DNA of 64,000 nt from Sphingorhabdus lutea (GCF_001889025.1 NZ_CP018154.1:2469042-2533041); one strand, 5' to 3'; shown: positions 19,372 to 27,056, numbered from the stretch's first letter. Notes: generated by a model from the letters alone, not told the origin. Made by a program: numbers and translations.

Positions 19372-19440
19372 TTGAAATAGATGAAAAACCATGTAGAGCG
19401 GCGCGGTATGTAACGCCGCCCGTGCGCGGTGTTTTTGTTT
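19372..19440 (+). promoter_or_regulatory. Candidate rpsU promoter and leader hairpin
   Basis: TTGAAA (19372-19377) is spaced 16 bases from TAGAGC, a possible sigma-70 pair. It is followed by a GC-rich inverted repeat, GCGGCG (19398-19403) with CGCCGC (19414-19419), and then GGTGTTTTTGTTTTTT. The hairpin-plus-T-run looks attenuator-like, but the hairpin partly overlaps the proposed -10, so either call could be wrong. Confidence 0.35.
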
Positions 19441-19499
19441 TTTGGGGCTTTTACGATATATAGGCCCAAATTTATGATTCGAATGGAGCTTGGTTTTTT

Positions 19500-19712
19500 A
19501 TGCAGATAATGGTTCGCGACAATAATGTTGAACAGGCGCTACGGGCCCTGAAAAAGAAGTTGCAACGCGAAGGTGTATATCGCGAGATGAAACTTCGTCG
19601 CCATTATGAAAAGCCTTCTGAAAAGCGCGCTCGTGATAAAGCCGCTGCCGTTCGCCGCGCCCGCAAGATGGAGCGTAAGCGTATGGAGCGTGATGGCATT
19701 AAAATCGCCTAA
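19500..19712 (+). CDS. rpsU: 30S ribosomal protein S21
   Basis: S21 is the small basic protein of the 30S platform, near the anti-Shine-Dalgarno end of 16S rRNA, and assists initiation. The 70-residue product shows the family pattern [38 protein letters not shown] and a very basic C-terminus rich in Arg and Lys. It stands alone between a structured leader and a strong terminator. Confidence 0.97.
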   Translation: MQIMVRDNNVEQALRALKKKLQREGVYREMKLRRHYEKPSEKRARDKAAAVRRARKMERKRMERDGIKIA

Positions 19713-19754
19713 GCTTTTTTATCGTCATATTGGCGATATATCTTATTTTGAATG

Positions 19755-19783
19755 AAGCGCCGTCGCATGATCGGCGCTTTTTT
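19755..19783 (+). terminator. rpsU intrinsic terminator
   Basis: AAGCGCCG-TCGCATGAT-CGGCGCTT is followed by a T run, a textbook Rho-independent terminator 43 bases after the rpsU stop. Confidence 0.88.
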
Positions 19784-19971
19784 CATATATCATCATCTTT
19801 CATGCATGGTAAAATAATGCGCCCGTTTATTTTGCGCCGCATATGGCGGGCAATATCATCATATTTATAAGATTTCATGCGGCGATAATTAACACTGGCC
19901 AGCGCGCGGCATGATGTTTATAGAATGGGGCGATGAAGCGCCCAGAGCGCATTTTTTATTGAGGAAATTTC

Positions 19972-20589
19972 ATGTCTGTTACCGCTGTTCCCATTCAACC
20001 CATCAAAAAATCTTCTTTGGTCAAATTATGGGCTGGCCTTGCCATTTTATTGCTGGCGGCCATCGCATTGGCATTTTTCGGCACAAAGGATGTCCGCGCC
20101 CAATATTCCAGTAATGAGGCTTTCCTTGCCGATAATGCAGGCAATAGCGGCGTCACCACCACCCCATCGGGATTGCAAATTGAAACCATCCGCAAAGGCG
20201 AGGGCCCATCCCCCACGGATGAGGATGTTGCCCTGGTCAAATATAAAGGCATGTTGCGTGATGGCACGGTCTTTGATGAAAATGAACAAGCCCCCATGCC
20301 CGTTGCGGGCGTTGTCCCTGGTTTTTCCGAAGCATTAAAATTGATGCAGCGCGGCGGGCAATATCGCATTTGGATTCCCTCCGCCCTTGGCTATGGTGAT
20401 CAGGATGTCCCCCCACAGGGTGAGGTAAAAATTCCAGGCGGCAGCGTGCTGATTTTCGAGGTAGATTTATTGGAATATAAATCACGTGCCGAGTTGGAGG
20501 CCGCGCAAAAACAATTTGAAGAAATGCAAAAAGCACAAGGTGGTGCAGCACCAACCGGCGTACCGCAAGCAGGCCCAGCACCGCAATAA
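19972..20589 (+). CDS. Membrane-anchored FKBP-type peptidyl-prolyl isomerase
   Basis: The protein has a cytoplasmic N-terminus, one hydrophobic segment (LWAGLAILLLAAIALAFFG) that may be an uncleaved anchor, and a periplasmic FKBP domain: VKYKGMLRDGTVFDENEQ, then VVPGFSEALKLMQRGGQYRI, IPSALGYGDQDV and LIFEVDLLEYK. The Tyr, Phe-Asp, Ile and Tyr positions that line the FKBP pocket are present. The last 35 residues are a Gln/Ala/Pro-rich tail. GAGGAAATTTC precedes the ATG. Likely role is folding of envelope proteins. Confidence 0.9.
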   Translation: MSVTAVPIQPIKKSSLVKLWAGLAILLLAAIALAFFGTKDVRAQYSSNEAFLADNAGNSGVTTTPSGLQIETIRKGEGPSPTDEDVALVKYKGMLRDGTVFDENEQAPMPVAGVVPGFSEALKLMQRGGQYRIWIPSALGYGDQDVPPQGEVKIPGGSVLIFEVDLLEYKSRAELEAAQKQFEEMQKAQGGAAPTGVPQAGPAPQ

Positions 20590-20622
20590 TTCGGCCGCAA
20601 TAATATTGCATCACATATGGTG

Positions 20623-20652
20623 AAAAGGGCCTTTTTACGGGCCCTTTTTTTT
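20623..20652 (+). terminator. FKBP gene intrinsic terminator
   Basis: AAAAGGGCC (20623-20631) and GGCCCTTTT (20640-20648) form a perfect stem followed by TTTT, 33 bases after the stop. Confidence 0.88.
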
Positions 20653-20749
20653 GCCCGCCATAACGAATTTATTACTAACAATATTTGTCACTGGAGCATT
20701 GCATGATGCCTGCATAAAATATTTTCACATTTTATGATGGAGAAAATAA

Positions 20750-21223
20750 ATGACACAAACCACATCTTCTATGTTTAAAATCATGCTGCTTGGCTTTGCG
20801 GTTGGCACGGCATCCATATTATGGGTTAATGCCGCACATGCGCAAACCGCCCCCAAAATTATCGAAAAATATGAACAGGCCGCAAAAAGCGGTAAAGCAC
20901 CCAGCACCGCCACACAAATGGCAGGATGCGCCGCATATTGGAAACGTTGGGGCGCGACATTGGAACGTGATTGGGAGGGTAAGTTCATCTCCGAAATGGG
21001 TGCCAAACTTGCCCCGGCAAAGGCAAAGAAAAATGCGGCATTTTGGCAAATGGCTGCGCAGAAAAAATGGAAAAAAGAACATAAGGGCGGCCTGACCGGA
21101 TATGATGCAGCATATGCGGGTTTAGAAAAAAATGCCGACCGCGATTATGAATATTTGACCCGTGGCAATTATGATAAAATGTATAATATTTTCGACATTT
21201 TGGGTAGTTGTGACACCAAATAA
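20750..21223 (+). CDS. Exported protein of unknown function
   Basis: The 157-residue protein has a signal peptide (FKIMLLGFAVGTASILWVN, cleavage near AHAQ) and a mature part rich in Lys, Ala and Trp with helical character. Two cysteines (AGCAAYW and LGSCDTK) may form a disulphide. I do not recognise the family. GGAGAAAATAA precedes the ATG, and a hairpin at 21248-21269 follows the gene, so it is probably a single-gene unit. Confidence 0.65.
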   Translation: MTQTTSSMFKIMLLGFAVGTASILWVNAAHAQTAPKIIEKYEQAAKSGKAPSTATQMAGCAAYWKRWGATLERDWEGKFISEMGAKLAPAKAKKNAAFWQMAAQKKWKKEHKGGLTGYDAAYAGLEKNADRDYEYLTRGNYDKMYNIFDILGSCDTK

Positions 21224-21247
21224 CCAAATTATTTTTACGTTTAATGG

Positions 21248-21275
21248 CGTGGATGCCGCAATATCCACGTCATTC
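21248..21275 (+). terminator. Weak terminator-like hairpin
   Basis: CGTGGAT (21248-21254) and ATCCACG (21263-21269) form a 7-bp stem, followed by TCATTCTTA; the T run is weak. Confidence 0.45.
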
Positions 21276-21334
21276 TTATAATTAAGCATTAAATTCATCA
21301 TAGCGTCAAAAATTCTTTATGATAAGAGGCGGAT

Positions 21335-21883
21335 ATGACGAATAATATACGCCTGAAATTTCCCAAAAAGCCGCCACGAAAAACATGGACTGATTGGGCC
21401 GCCATTATTGGTGGTTGCGCCATTTTATTATGCGCCCTTATTTTTGCTTTATCCTATTTCGGCATATTAAACCTAAATATGCCCAGCACAAAATCGCCGC
21501 ATGAACGCGCCATGGTTGCCAATGCCGATGATATATTAAATGCCAATTTTGCTTTATGCGACGGCCCTGTTCGAAATAATTGCGTTGTTGATGGGGATAC
21601 AATTTGGTTTGAGGGACGCAAAATTCGCATTGCAGATATTAACACGCCAGAAACGCATGAGGCACAATGCGAACAAGAGCGCGAATTGGGTGTGAAGGCG
21701 AAAATGCGGCTGCTCGCCTTATTAAATATGGGCAATTTTTCTTTAAAAAATATTGATCGGGATACGGACCAATATGATCGCGACCTTCGCATCATCATTC
21801 GCGGCGGCGATAGTATAGGCGAAAAATTGGTCGATGAAGGATTGGCCGAAAAGTGGCAGGGATATCGGCGAAGTTGGTGCTAA
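21335..21883 (+). CDS. Membrane-anchored thermonuclease (SNase) family protein
   Basis: The 182-residue protein has a membrane segment at about residues 22-45 and a staphylococcal-nuclease domain behind it. The Ca2+-binding and catalytic motifs are visible: VVDGDTIWFEGRKIRIADIN with Asp and Arg, TPETHEAQCEQERELG with a Glu in the expected position, and YDRDLRIIIRGG with the second catalytic Arg. It should cut nucleic acids outside the cytoplasm or near the membrane; the cellular purpose is unknown. AAGAGGCGG precedes the ATG. Confidence 0.82.
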   Translation: MTNNIRLKFPKKPPRKTWTDWAAIIGGCAILLCALIFALSYFGILNLNMPSTKSPHERAMVANADDILNANFALCDGPVRNNCVVDGDTIWFEGRKIRIADINTPETHEAQCEQERELGVKAKMRLLALLNMGNFSLKNIDRDTDQYDRDLRIIIRGGDSIGEKLVDEGLAEKWQGYRRSWC

Positions 21884-21990
21884 AATATTTTACAAATTGC
21901 TAATTATTGATATTTTACGCAGCTCTATCGCCGCAAATTATTTTTCGATTATATGCTATTTCTATCGATTATTAACATAAGTAGAATTTG

Positions 21991-22020
21991 CAGTTTTTGA
22001 CGGACTAGTTTACAGTTTTT
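21991..22020. repeat. Direct repeat before the LuxR-type gene
   Basis: CAGTTTTT occurs at 21991-21998 and again at 22013-22020, both followed by AC after a variable base, with starts 22 bases apart (about two helical turns) and ending just before the ATG at 22024. It could be an operator, possibly for the regulator itself; this is an inference from position only. Confidence 0.35.
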
Positions 22021-22023
22021 ACA

Positions 22024-22485
22024 ATGGATAATTCACAAATTGATAAGCTAACGCAAAGGCAGATAGACTGCCTAAGTTTAGTTCATAATCATTATACATC
22101 CAAAGATATTGGCCGGCAGCTCAAAATGTCGCCCCATACGGTCGATTCACATATTCGCAATGCAGTAAAGATTTTGGGCGTGAACAGCCGGTTTGAGGCG
22201 GCGCGTCTAGTTACAAATAGCAATGATAATGAAAAGCGAGAATTGAGTAGTCCCTCTCCGCTACTAGTCGAGAGCGAGAATTTATCCTTTGATGAAATCT
22301 CCAAGAATGAGGTTTTCAATAATCATCAAGAGCAAAATTTACTGCCATTTCCGAAATATTGGGGCCAAGAAAATACATTATCCCCAGGTGCTAAATTATT
22401 TTGGATATTCTTTATTGCTTTTGCCATTTGCATTTGCATTGGGGCAATCGCCGCAGCATTTGATGCCATTGACCGATTGATGTGA
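22024..22485 (+). CDS. Membrane-tethered LuxR-type HTH regulator
   Basis: Residues 6-62 are a LuxR/GerE helix-turn-helix: LTQRQIDCLSLVHNHYTSKD, then IGRQLKMSPHTVDSHIRNAV with the conserved SPHTVDSHI recognition helix. There is no receiver or ligand-binding domain in front of it. A polar linker of about 55 residues leads to a C-terminal membrane helix (LFWIFFIAFAICICIGAIAAA). The DNA-binding domain is thus held at the inner membrane on its N-terminal side. Targets are unknown. It heads a group of four small genes running to 23946. Confidence 0.8.
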   Translation: MDNSQIDKLTQRQIDCLSLVHNHYTSKDIGRQLKMSPHTVDSHIRNAVKILGVNSRFEAARLVTNSNDNEKRELSSPSPLLVESENLSFDEISKNEVFNNHQEQNLLPFPKYWGQENTLSPGAKLFWIFFIAFAICICIGAIAAAFDAIDRLM

Positions 22486-22544
22486 CCATCTGCTTATTAC
22501 TTTCAATCTTGGAAATTTGACACGGAACACAAGGAGAATTTCTA

Positions 22545-22889
22545 ATGCGAAAAGAAAGAATAGAGGCCACCAATAAGGTTGCAAAATCATTGTGGGATGC
22601 AGAACAAAAAATCGAAGACGCCATTGCCGCTGTTGCCCAATTAAACGCAATATTACCCACGGCGCGTTCAATGGCAAAAGTGTCGTCAATTATCGGTCAG
22701 GATGTATTTAACGCATCCTGCACATCATTAAGAAATTTGATTAAAGCACGCGGTAATATGGTCGATACGCATCATTTATTGGATGGTGTTAAAACCGACA
22801 TCGGCCTTAAAACCTATAATGCCGGTGGGGGTTTTCCAAAATTTCCGCAGACTGCCATGCTTAACATTGTTGATAATCAAGCAGCATAA
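22545..22889 (+). CDS. Small helical protein of unknown function
   Basis: The 114-residue cytosolic protein is mostly helical, with WDAEQKIEDAIAAVAQLNAIL and a second helical pair around GQDVFNASCTSLRNLIKARGNM. The pattern resembles small proteins I have seen beside LuxR-type regulators in sphingomonads, but no domain name can be given. AAGGAGAATTTC is a strong ribosome site. It lies 59 bases after the LuxR-type gene on the same strand. Confidence 0.65.
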   Translation: MRKERIEATNKVAKSLWDAEQKIEDAIAAVAQLNAILPTARSMAKVSSIIGQDVFNASCTSLRNLIKARGNMVDTHHLLDGVKTDIGLKTYNAGGGFPKFPQTAMLNIVDNQAA

Positions 22890-22896
22890 TTTTCAG

Positions 22897-22927
22897 CCCC
22901 TTGGGGGATAATATTAAACCCAAGGGG
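22897..22927 (+). terminator. Hairpin between the 114-residue gene and the membrane-protein gene
   Basis: CCCCTTGGG (22897-22905) and CCCAAGGGG (22919-22927) form a perfect 9-bp stem with a 13-base AT-rich loop, followed by TATTTATTC and then the next ATG 9 bases later. It is a likely partial terminator; since it lies over the leader of the next gene, it could also hide that gene's start. Confidence 0.6.
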
Positions 22928-22936
22928 TATTTATTC

Positions 22937-23374
22937 ATGGTTGATTTGCTTCAAATATTTTTTTGGACATCATCATTAATTACTTTGATAATTATTTTTT
23001 TAATCGGATCAAATGAAGAGAAATTTGGCATAACAGCCTTGATTTTGGGGACATTAACTACGACCGCGTCATATTGGACGTTACAGGATGAACCAAAATA
23101 TTTTAATCTTTCTCTTTTATTTTTCGACACGATTTTATTGATAATTTTAATCCTATTTTGCCTAAAAAGCAGAAAATTTTGGCCCATATGGGTAAGCAGC
23201 TTTCACTTAATTGCTGTGCTGACCCATATTTCCCATCTTCTGTTAAATGAATCATTGATAAGAGCATATAGCTTGCTTCAGGGATTTTGGGTTTACCCCA
23301 TGTATATCAGCATGATTTTAGGGGCATATGGATATCGAAAAGCAATGATGAAAAAGAAGCAAATCTCCACCTAA
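22937..23374 (+). CDS. Small polytopic membrane protein of unknown function
   Basis: From the ATG at 22937 the 145-residue protein has about five hydrophobic segments: LLQIFFWTSSLITLIIIFLI, ALILGTLTTTASYW, LSLLFFDTILLIILILF, WPIWVSSFHLIAVLTHIS and YPMYISMILGAYGY, with a Lys-rich end. The frame is open upstream to 22901, but that part covers the hairpin and is unlikely to be translated. No family is recognised. It sits inside the LuxR-type cluster. Confidence 0.6.
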   Translation: MVDLLQIFFWTSSLITLIIIFLIGSNEEKFGITALILGTLTTTASYWTLQDEPKYFNLSLLFFDTILLIILILFCLKSRKFWPIWVSSFHLIAVLTHISHLLLNESLIRAYSLLQGFWVYPMYISMILGAYGYRKAMMKKKQIST

Positions 23375-23406
23375 ATTGGCCCATAAAATGGGCGTGGGGG
23401 CGCAAT

Positions 23407-23946
23407 ATGTATTATAATTCACAAAATATGCACAATAATATGTGCAATATTGACCTTATTATCGCGGATATTAAATCTAGATTTTTCAGCAGGTTTAGGA
23501 AAAATCCGGCCATGTCATCTATTCATGATGATGATATTTCCAATATGGTCGATGAATTTATCCAAATGCGAAACATTAAAAATAAAGATTTTCCCATTGG
23601 ATTTTTTAGCCAAGCCTATTGGTCAATTTTGACCCATGCATATCAGGCACAGCTGAATGATATATTTTTCACCATGGCGGCTGCATATGATTATGCCGGC
23701 GTGCCCGATAACATCACATCGCGCATTATGTCCGAATTATTGACCCTTGGCTTTATTACTTATGATAATGACCCAATGGATCAACAACAACATATTGTCC
23801 GATTAACCGATTTTGGCGTGGATATGATCCATAAATATGCCGCCGATGCAGGATTCGCCCTGCCCGTGCGGGCAAGCATATTGCACAAGGATACACCATA
23901 TATGGCTGAACCAAAATTTAGACAGAAAATGGCACACCCCGCCTAA
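23407..23946 (+). CDS. Winged-helix (MarR-like) DNA-binding protein
   Basis: The ATG at 23407 gives a 179-residue protein. Residues 65-160 look like a winged helix: YWSILTHAYQAQLNDIFFTM, a helix-turn-helix over AAAYDYAGVPDNITSRIMSE, LLTLGFITYDNDPMDQQQHI as the wing and VRLTDFGVDMIHKYA as the last strand and helix. This order is MarR-like. An open frame reaches back to 23287 but overlaps the preceding gene. It is probably a regulator acting with the LuxR-type protein at 22024; no target is known. Confidence 0.65.
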   Translation: MYYNSQNMHNNMCNIDLIIADIKSRFFSRFRKNPAMSSIHDDDISNMVDEFIQMRNIKNKDFPIGFFSQAYWSILTHAYQAQLNDIFFTMAAAYDYAGVPDNITSRIMSELLTLGFITYDNDPMDQQQHIVRLTDFGVDMIHKYAADAGFALPVRASILHKDTPYMAEPKFRQKMAHPA

Positions 23947-23977
23947 ACCATCCTAAATTGTCATATTTGGTGGAGGA

Positions 23978-24007
23978 TGCACCGGCAGCAATTTGTCGGT
24001 GCATTTT
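23978..24007 (+). terminator. Terminator after the winged-helix gene
   Basis: TGCACCG (23978-23984) and CGGTGCA (23997-24003) pair around GCAGCAATTTGT and are followed by TTTTC, ending the four-gene group. Confidence 0.7.
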
Positions 24008-24116
24008 CACATTGGTTTAAGGCATGTATTTTTAGATGCTATGCATGTCCAAATTATTGGAATGTTGAGAGCGCAAGCACTTGCCCGCAATATAACCGCC
24101 AGTTCCTGCATATATA

Positions 24117-24407
24117 TTATCCCGCAAACATCCAGCCCGACACAATGGCGCAAATAAAGCATTGGAAGATGGCAATTTGCTGCAGACGGCGGGAAAAAGG
24201 CTCTTTACGTATTTTATGACGAAATATCGCGCGGCCCACATATGCACCCATTATCCCGCCAAATAGGGCAAGGGTCAACAATCCATCCTCCGACACGCGC
24301 CAGCCGCCATTTTCCGCGCGCATTTTGTCAAAACCAAATGCCATAAATGTCCATAGGTTGATAAGGAATATCGCGCCAAATATGTTGAATAAACTTATCA
24401 TCGCCAA
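24117..24407 (-). CDS. DUF1294 small membrane protein
   Basis: The 96-residue protein matches DUF1294: an N-terminal helix (LFNIFGAIFLINLWTFMAFG) leading into DKMRAENGGWRVSEDGLLTL, then LALFGGIMGAYVGRAIFRHK and KEPFSRRLQQIAIFQ, and a last membrane helix. The FDK..A..GGWR and GG..GA..G motifs are the family signature. Function is unknown; in other bacteria it can be fused to cold-shock domains, which is not the case here. Confidence 0.82.
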   Translation of the reverse strand: MAMISLFNIFGAIFLINLWTFMAFGFDKMRAENGGWRVSEDGLLTLALFGGIMGAYVGRAIFRHKIRKEPFSRRLQQIAIFQCFICAIVSGWMFAG

Positions 24408-24547
24408 GTCATGGCTATATTTATTTAAAAAATAAATAAGATCAGATCATCTTTTGATAATGAGGATATTTTGATTAAGAATTTCAATATGGTCAATTTA
24501 TCTGTGAAATTTACCAGCTTCGTCTTCTGTGCAAACTGCACTTTCCT

Positions 24548-24670
24548 GTCATCTACGTCATCCCGTCGCAAGACGGGGTCGATCGCTTAATATAGAATAG
24601 GTGTGGGCATATATAACAAAGTAACTGACGATGGCTGGATTCCGGCCTTCGCCGGAATGACGGTTGAGAT
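24548..24670. repeat. REP-like intergenic repeat, two imperfect copies
   Basis: GTCATCCCGTCGCAAGACGGGGTCGA-type sequence near 24557 and GGCTGGATTCCGGCCTTCGCCGGAATGACGG near 24634-24663 are two hairpin-forming elements of the kind that recur between genes in many sphingomonads. Inner stems are CCCGTC/GACGGG and TTCCGGC/GCCGGAA. They face each other, so the pair may be a BIME-like unit mobilised by a RAYT transposase encoded elsewhere. Confidence 0.65.
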
Positions 24671-24799
24671 ATGATTAGTTCCTAGCCTAAGAGTTTTCGG
24701 AATTCTTCTCACCACCCTTGGGTGTTATTTCTGATGCAGTGGCTTTTTCTTTAATTTTTATAGAAGCTCTATCTACGCTCAACTTCCAAATGCGCTAAG

Positions 24800-24823
24800 C
24801 ACTTTACTTCGCTAAGTAAAGTG
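24800..24823. other. Perfect hairpin over the 3' end of the coiled-coil gene
   Basis: CACTTTACTT (24800-24809), loop CGCT, AAGTAAAGTG (24814-24823). The stem spans the last codons and the TAA stop of the gene at 24804. There is no T run, so a transcript-stabilising or insertion-scar origin is as possible as termination. Confidence 0.6.
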
Positions 24824-25934
24824 ATGGAAAACATTCGTGGAGCCAGCCAAAAAAATTCATTATAAGAGCAATAAATGCAATCATTCCAAAGATAAATGGT
24901 ACCCCAAAATCTAATAATTTATACCGACAACTCTCATTTGTCGAAATGGTTTTAGCAAATGAATCCGTAGAATCTTCAATGATATTTAACTGACTAAAGA
25001 CATGCTTTAATGCAATTATTAATGATTCTTTATTGCTATTAAATTCCTTCATTTCTTCAAGAGCTGTACTTAGCAAATCAATTTGCTGATCTCTTTTCAG
25101 ACTTAAATCATCAATTTTTGAATGTATTTCACCTTGGACCGAAATTATATGACGACTTGTTAAATCCGGAAGTTTGTCAATTTCGTCTATTATGCTAGTA
25201 ATATTAAACATCATAGCGCGTGTAGCGGTATCAATTCCTAGATTATTAGCATCAATATTTCGTCTGCCATCGGCTAAACTATTTTTTACAATTTCTTGTT
25301 TTACTGCATCGATGCTTTTTTGATCAAGCATCTGTAAATTATTTAAAAATAAATAAAATTTGTCTTTAAGTTCAGCTTTTATTTTATTTATTATAGGAGA
25401 GAAGCTCTCATTATTTGATGTCCTTTCTATCTCCGATATAATAAAAGATAAGGACTTTTGATGTTGCTGTAATTTTAAAAACTCTTTTTCAAAATTTTCT
25501 AGACTAGGTGCATTGATATTAATCTTCTCCGCCTGCAACGCAGAAGCCATGACTTTTTTTAGATTTTCTGCAATGTTCTCCAATATTGCTTTGATAACAT
25601 CATTACTGCCACCATTATCTTTTGCGATTTGAGAATTTAATATTATTACAGTTCTATGTTGAGACCAAAAAATGGCAATATTATATAGCAGGGCCGATAT
25701 CAGAAACACGCTGATAATAATGTGATTAACTTGTATTGAGTATAAACCCGCAATGATGCCTTGGTCATTAGTTCCAGAAGAGAATGCAAAAATAACTCCA
25801 GCCGAAGAAAACCATAATAGATTTCTTTTGGCCTTGCTAAACTCTTCGGTTAAATTGACAACATTCGCATCGTGCAATTTTTTATCAGCTTTAACCGTAG
25901 AGACTTTTGCTTCTTCAGCTTTAGGTGCTTGCAT
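24804..25934 (-). CDS. Coiled-coil membrane protein of unknown function downstream of nrdB
   Basis: From the ATG at 25934 the 376-residue protein has two N-terminal membrane segments (NLLWFSSAGVIFAFSS and HIIISVFLISALLYNIAIFW), about 230 residues of mostly helical, Leu/Ile/Lys-rich sequence likely to form coiled coils, and a C-terminal membrane segment (FGVPFIFGMIAFIALIMNFFG). Both ends would be held in the inner membrane. Its start lies 9 bases past the nrdB stop, suggesting coupling. It is visibly more AT-rich than neighbours and lies beside a REP-like repeat, consistent with later acquisition. I do not recognise a family. Confidence 0.7.
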   Translation of the reverse strand: MQAPKAEEAKVSTVKADKKLHDANVVNLTEEFSKAKRNLLWFSSAGVIFAFSSGTNDQGIIAGLYSIQVNHIIISVFLISALLYNIAIFWSQHRTVIILNSQIAKDNGGSNDVIKAILENIAENLKKVMASALQAEKININAPSLENFEKEFLKLQQHQKSLSFIISEIERTSNNESFSPIINKIKAELKDKFYLFLNNLQMLDQKSIDAVKQEIVKNSLADGRRNIDANNLGIDTATRAMMFNITSIIDEIDKLPDLTSRHIISVQGEIHSKIDDLSLKRDQQIDLLSTALEEMKEFNSNKESLIIALKHVFSQLNIIEDSTDSFAKTISTNESCRYKLLDFGVPFIFGMIAFIALIMNFFGWLHECFPSLYLAK

Positions 25935-25943
25935 ATATTCCAA

Positions 25944-27011
25944 TCATTCCGCAGCGACGCCTGCTTGTTCGAACATATCGGCGCCGTCATCATCCATGCC
26001 CAATGCGGCGGTCAGGCCGCTATCATTGGCGGTTTTTTTCTTGCGCTTGTCAAAGCTATCCCAAACCTCGCCCCAATTGCCGCGTGTTGATGCCTTACTA
26101 TATTCTGTCGCGCGGGTTTCAAAGAAATTGGCATGTTCCACGCCGTTGATTAACGGGGCAAGCCATGGCAGCGGGTGATCCTCCACCATATAAACGGGTT
26201 GCAGGCCAAGCTGGCTTAACCGCCAATCGGCAATATAGCGGATATAGCGTTTAATTTCCTTTGCCGTCATGCCGGGCACCGGCCCCATTTCAAAGGCAAG
26301 GTCGATAAAGCGGTCCTCCAAACGGACAACCTTTTGACAGCAATCGATAATATCTTCCTTCACCGCCTTGGTCAGGCAGCCCCGTTCCTGGGTAAAGGCG
26401 TGGAATAATTTGGTAATCCCCTCGCAATGCAGGCTTTCATCACGGATTGACCATGATACAATTTGGCCCATGCCCTTCATTTTGTTAAAACGGGGAAAGT
26501 TCATGAGCATGGCAAAGCTGGCGAACAGCTGCACCCCTTCGGTAAAGCCGCCAAACATGGCCAAGGTGCGGGCAATATCTTCGTCATTATCGACGCCAAA
26601 TTCGTCCAGATAATTGACCTTTTCGGCCATTTCTTCATATTCCAAAAAGGCGCTATATTCGCTTTCGGGCATGCCGATAGTGTCCAGCAAATGGGAATAG
26701 GCGGCGATGTGCACGGTTTCCATATTGGAAAATGCGGTCAACATCATCTTTACCTCGGTCGGTTTGAACACGCGGCCATATTTTTCATGGTAACAATCCT
26801 GAACCTCAATATCCGCTTGGGTAAAGAAACGGAAAATTTGGGTCAGCAAATTGCGTTCATGATCGGAAATTTTCTGCGCCCAGTCGCGGCAATCCTCCCC
26901 CAAGGGGACTTCCTCTGGCAACCAGTGAATTTGTTGCTGGCGTTTCCACATGTCATATGCCCATGGATATTCAAAGGGCTTATATGTTTTACGGGCTTCT
27001 AAAAGTGACAT
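25944..27011 (-). CDS. nrdB: Class Ia ribonucleotide reductase, small subunit
   Basis: NrdB holds the di-iron tyrosyl radical needed by NrdA to make deoxyribonucleotides. The 355-residue product shows the ligand-bearing helices FTQADIEVQDCYHEKY, METVHIAAYSHLLDTIG (Glu, His and the radical Tyr in HIAAYSH), FEYEEMAEK-type helix and SWSIRDESLHCEGI with Glu and His. The presence of Tyr supports class Ia rather than a manganese/phenylalanine variant. It follows nrdA by 45 bases. The tail (EQAGVAAE) is the C-terminus that would dock in NrdA. Confidence 0.95.
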   Translation of the reverse strand: MSLLEARKTYKPFEYPWAYDMWKRQQQIHWLPEEVPLGEDCRDWAQKISDHERNLLTQIFRFFTQADIEVQDCYHEKYGRVFKPTEVKMMLTAFSNMETVHIAAYSHLLDTIGMPESEYSAFLEYEEMAEKVNYLDEFGVDNDEDIARTLAMFGGFTEGVQLFASFAMLMNFPRFNKMKGMGQIVSWSIRDESLHCEGITKLFHAFTQERGCLTKAVKEDIIDCCQKVVRLEDRFIDLAFEMGPVPGMTAKEIKRYIRYIADWRLSQLGLQPVYMVEDHPLPWLAPLINGVEHANFFETRATEYSKASTRGNWGEVWDSFDKRKKKTANDSGLTAALGMDDDGADMFEQAGVAAE

Positions 27012-27056
27012 GACTTATTCCTAAAATTCAAAAAAACTCTATGTTCATTGCGGCCT

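Noticed and set aside
23287..23406. 40-codon extension of the winged-helix gene
   Set aside because: It overlaps the end of the membrane-protein gene and lacks a ribosome site; the ATG at 23407 is preferred.
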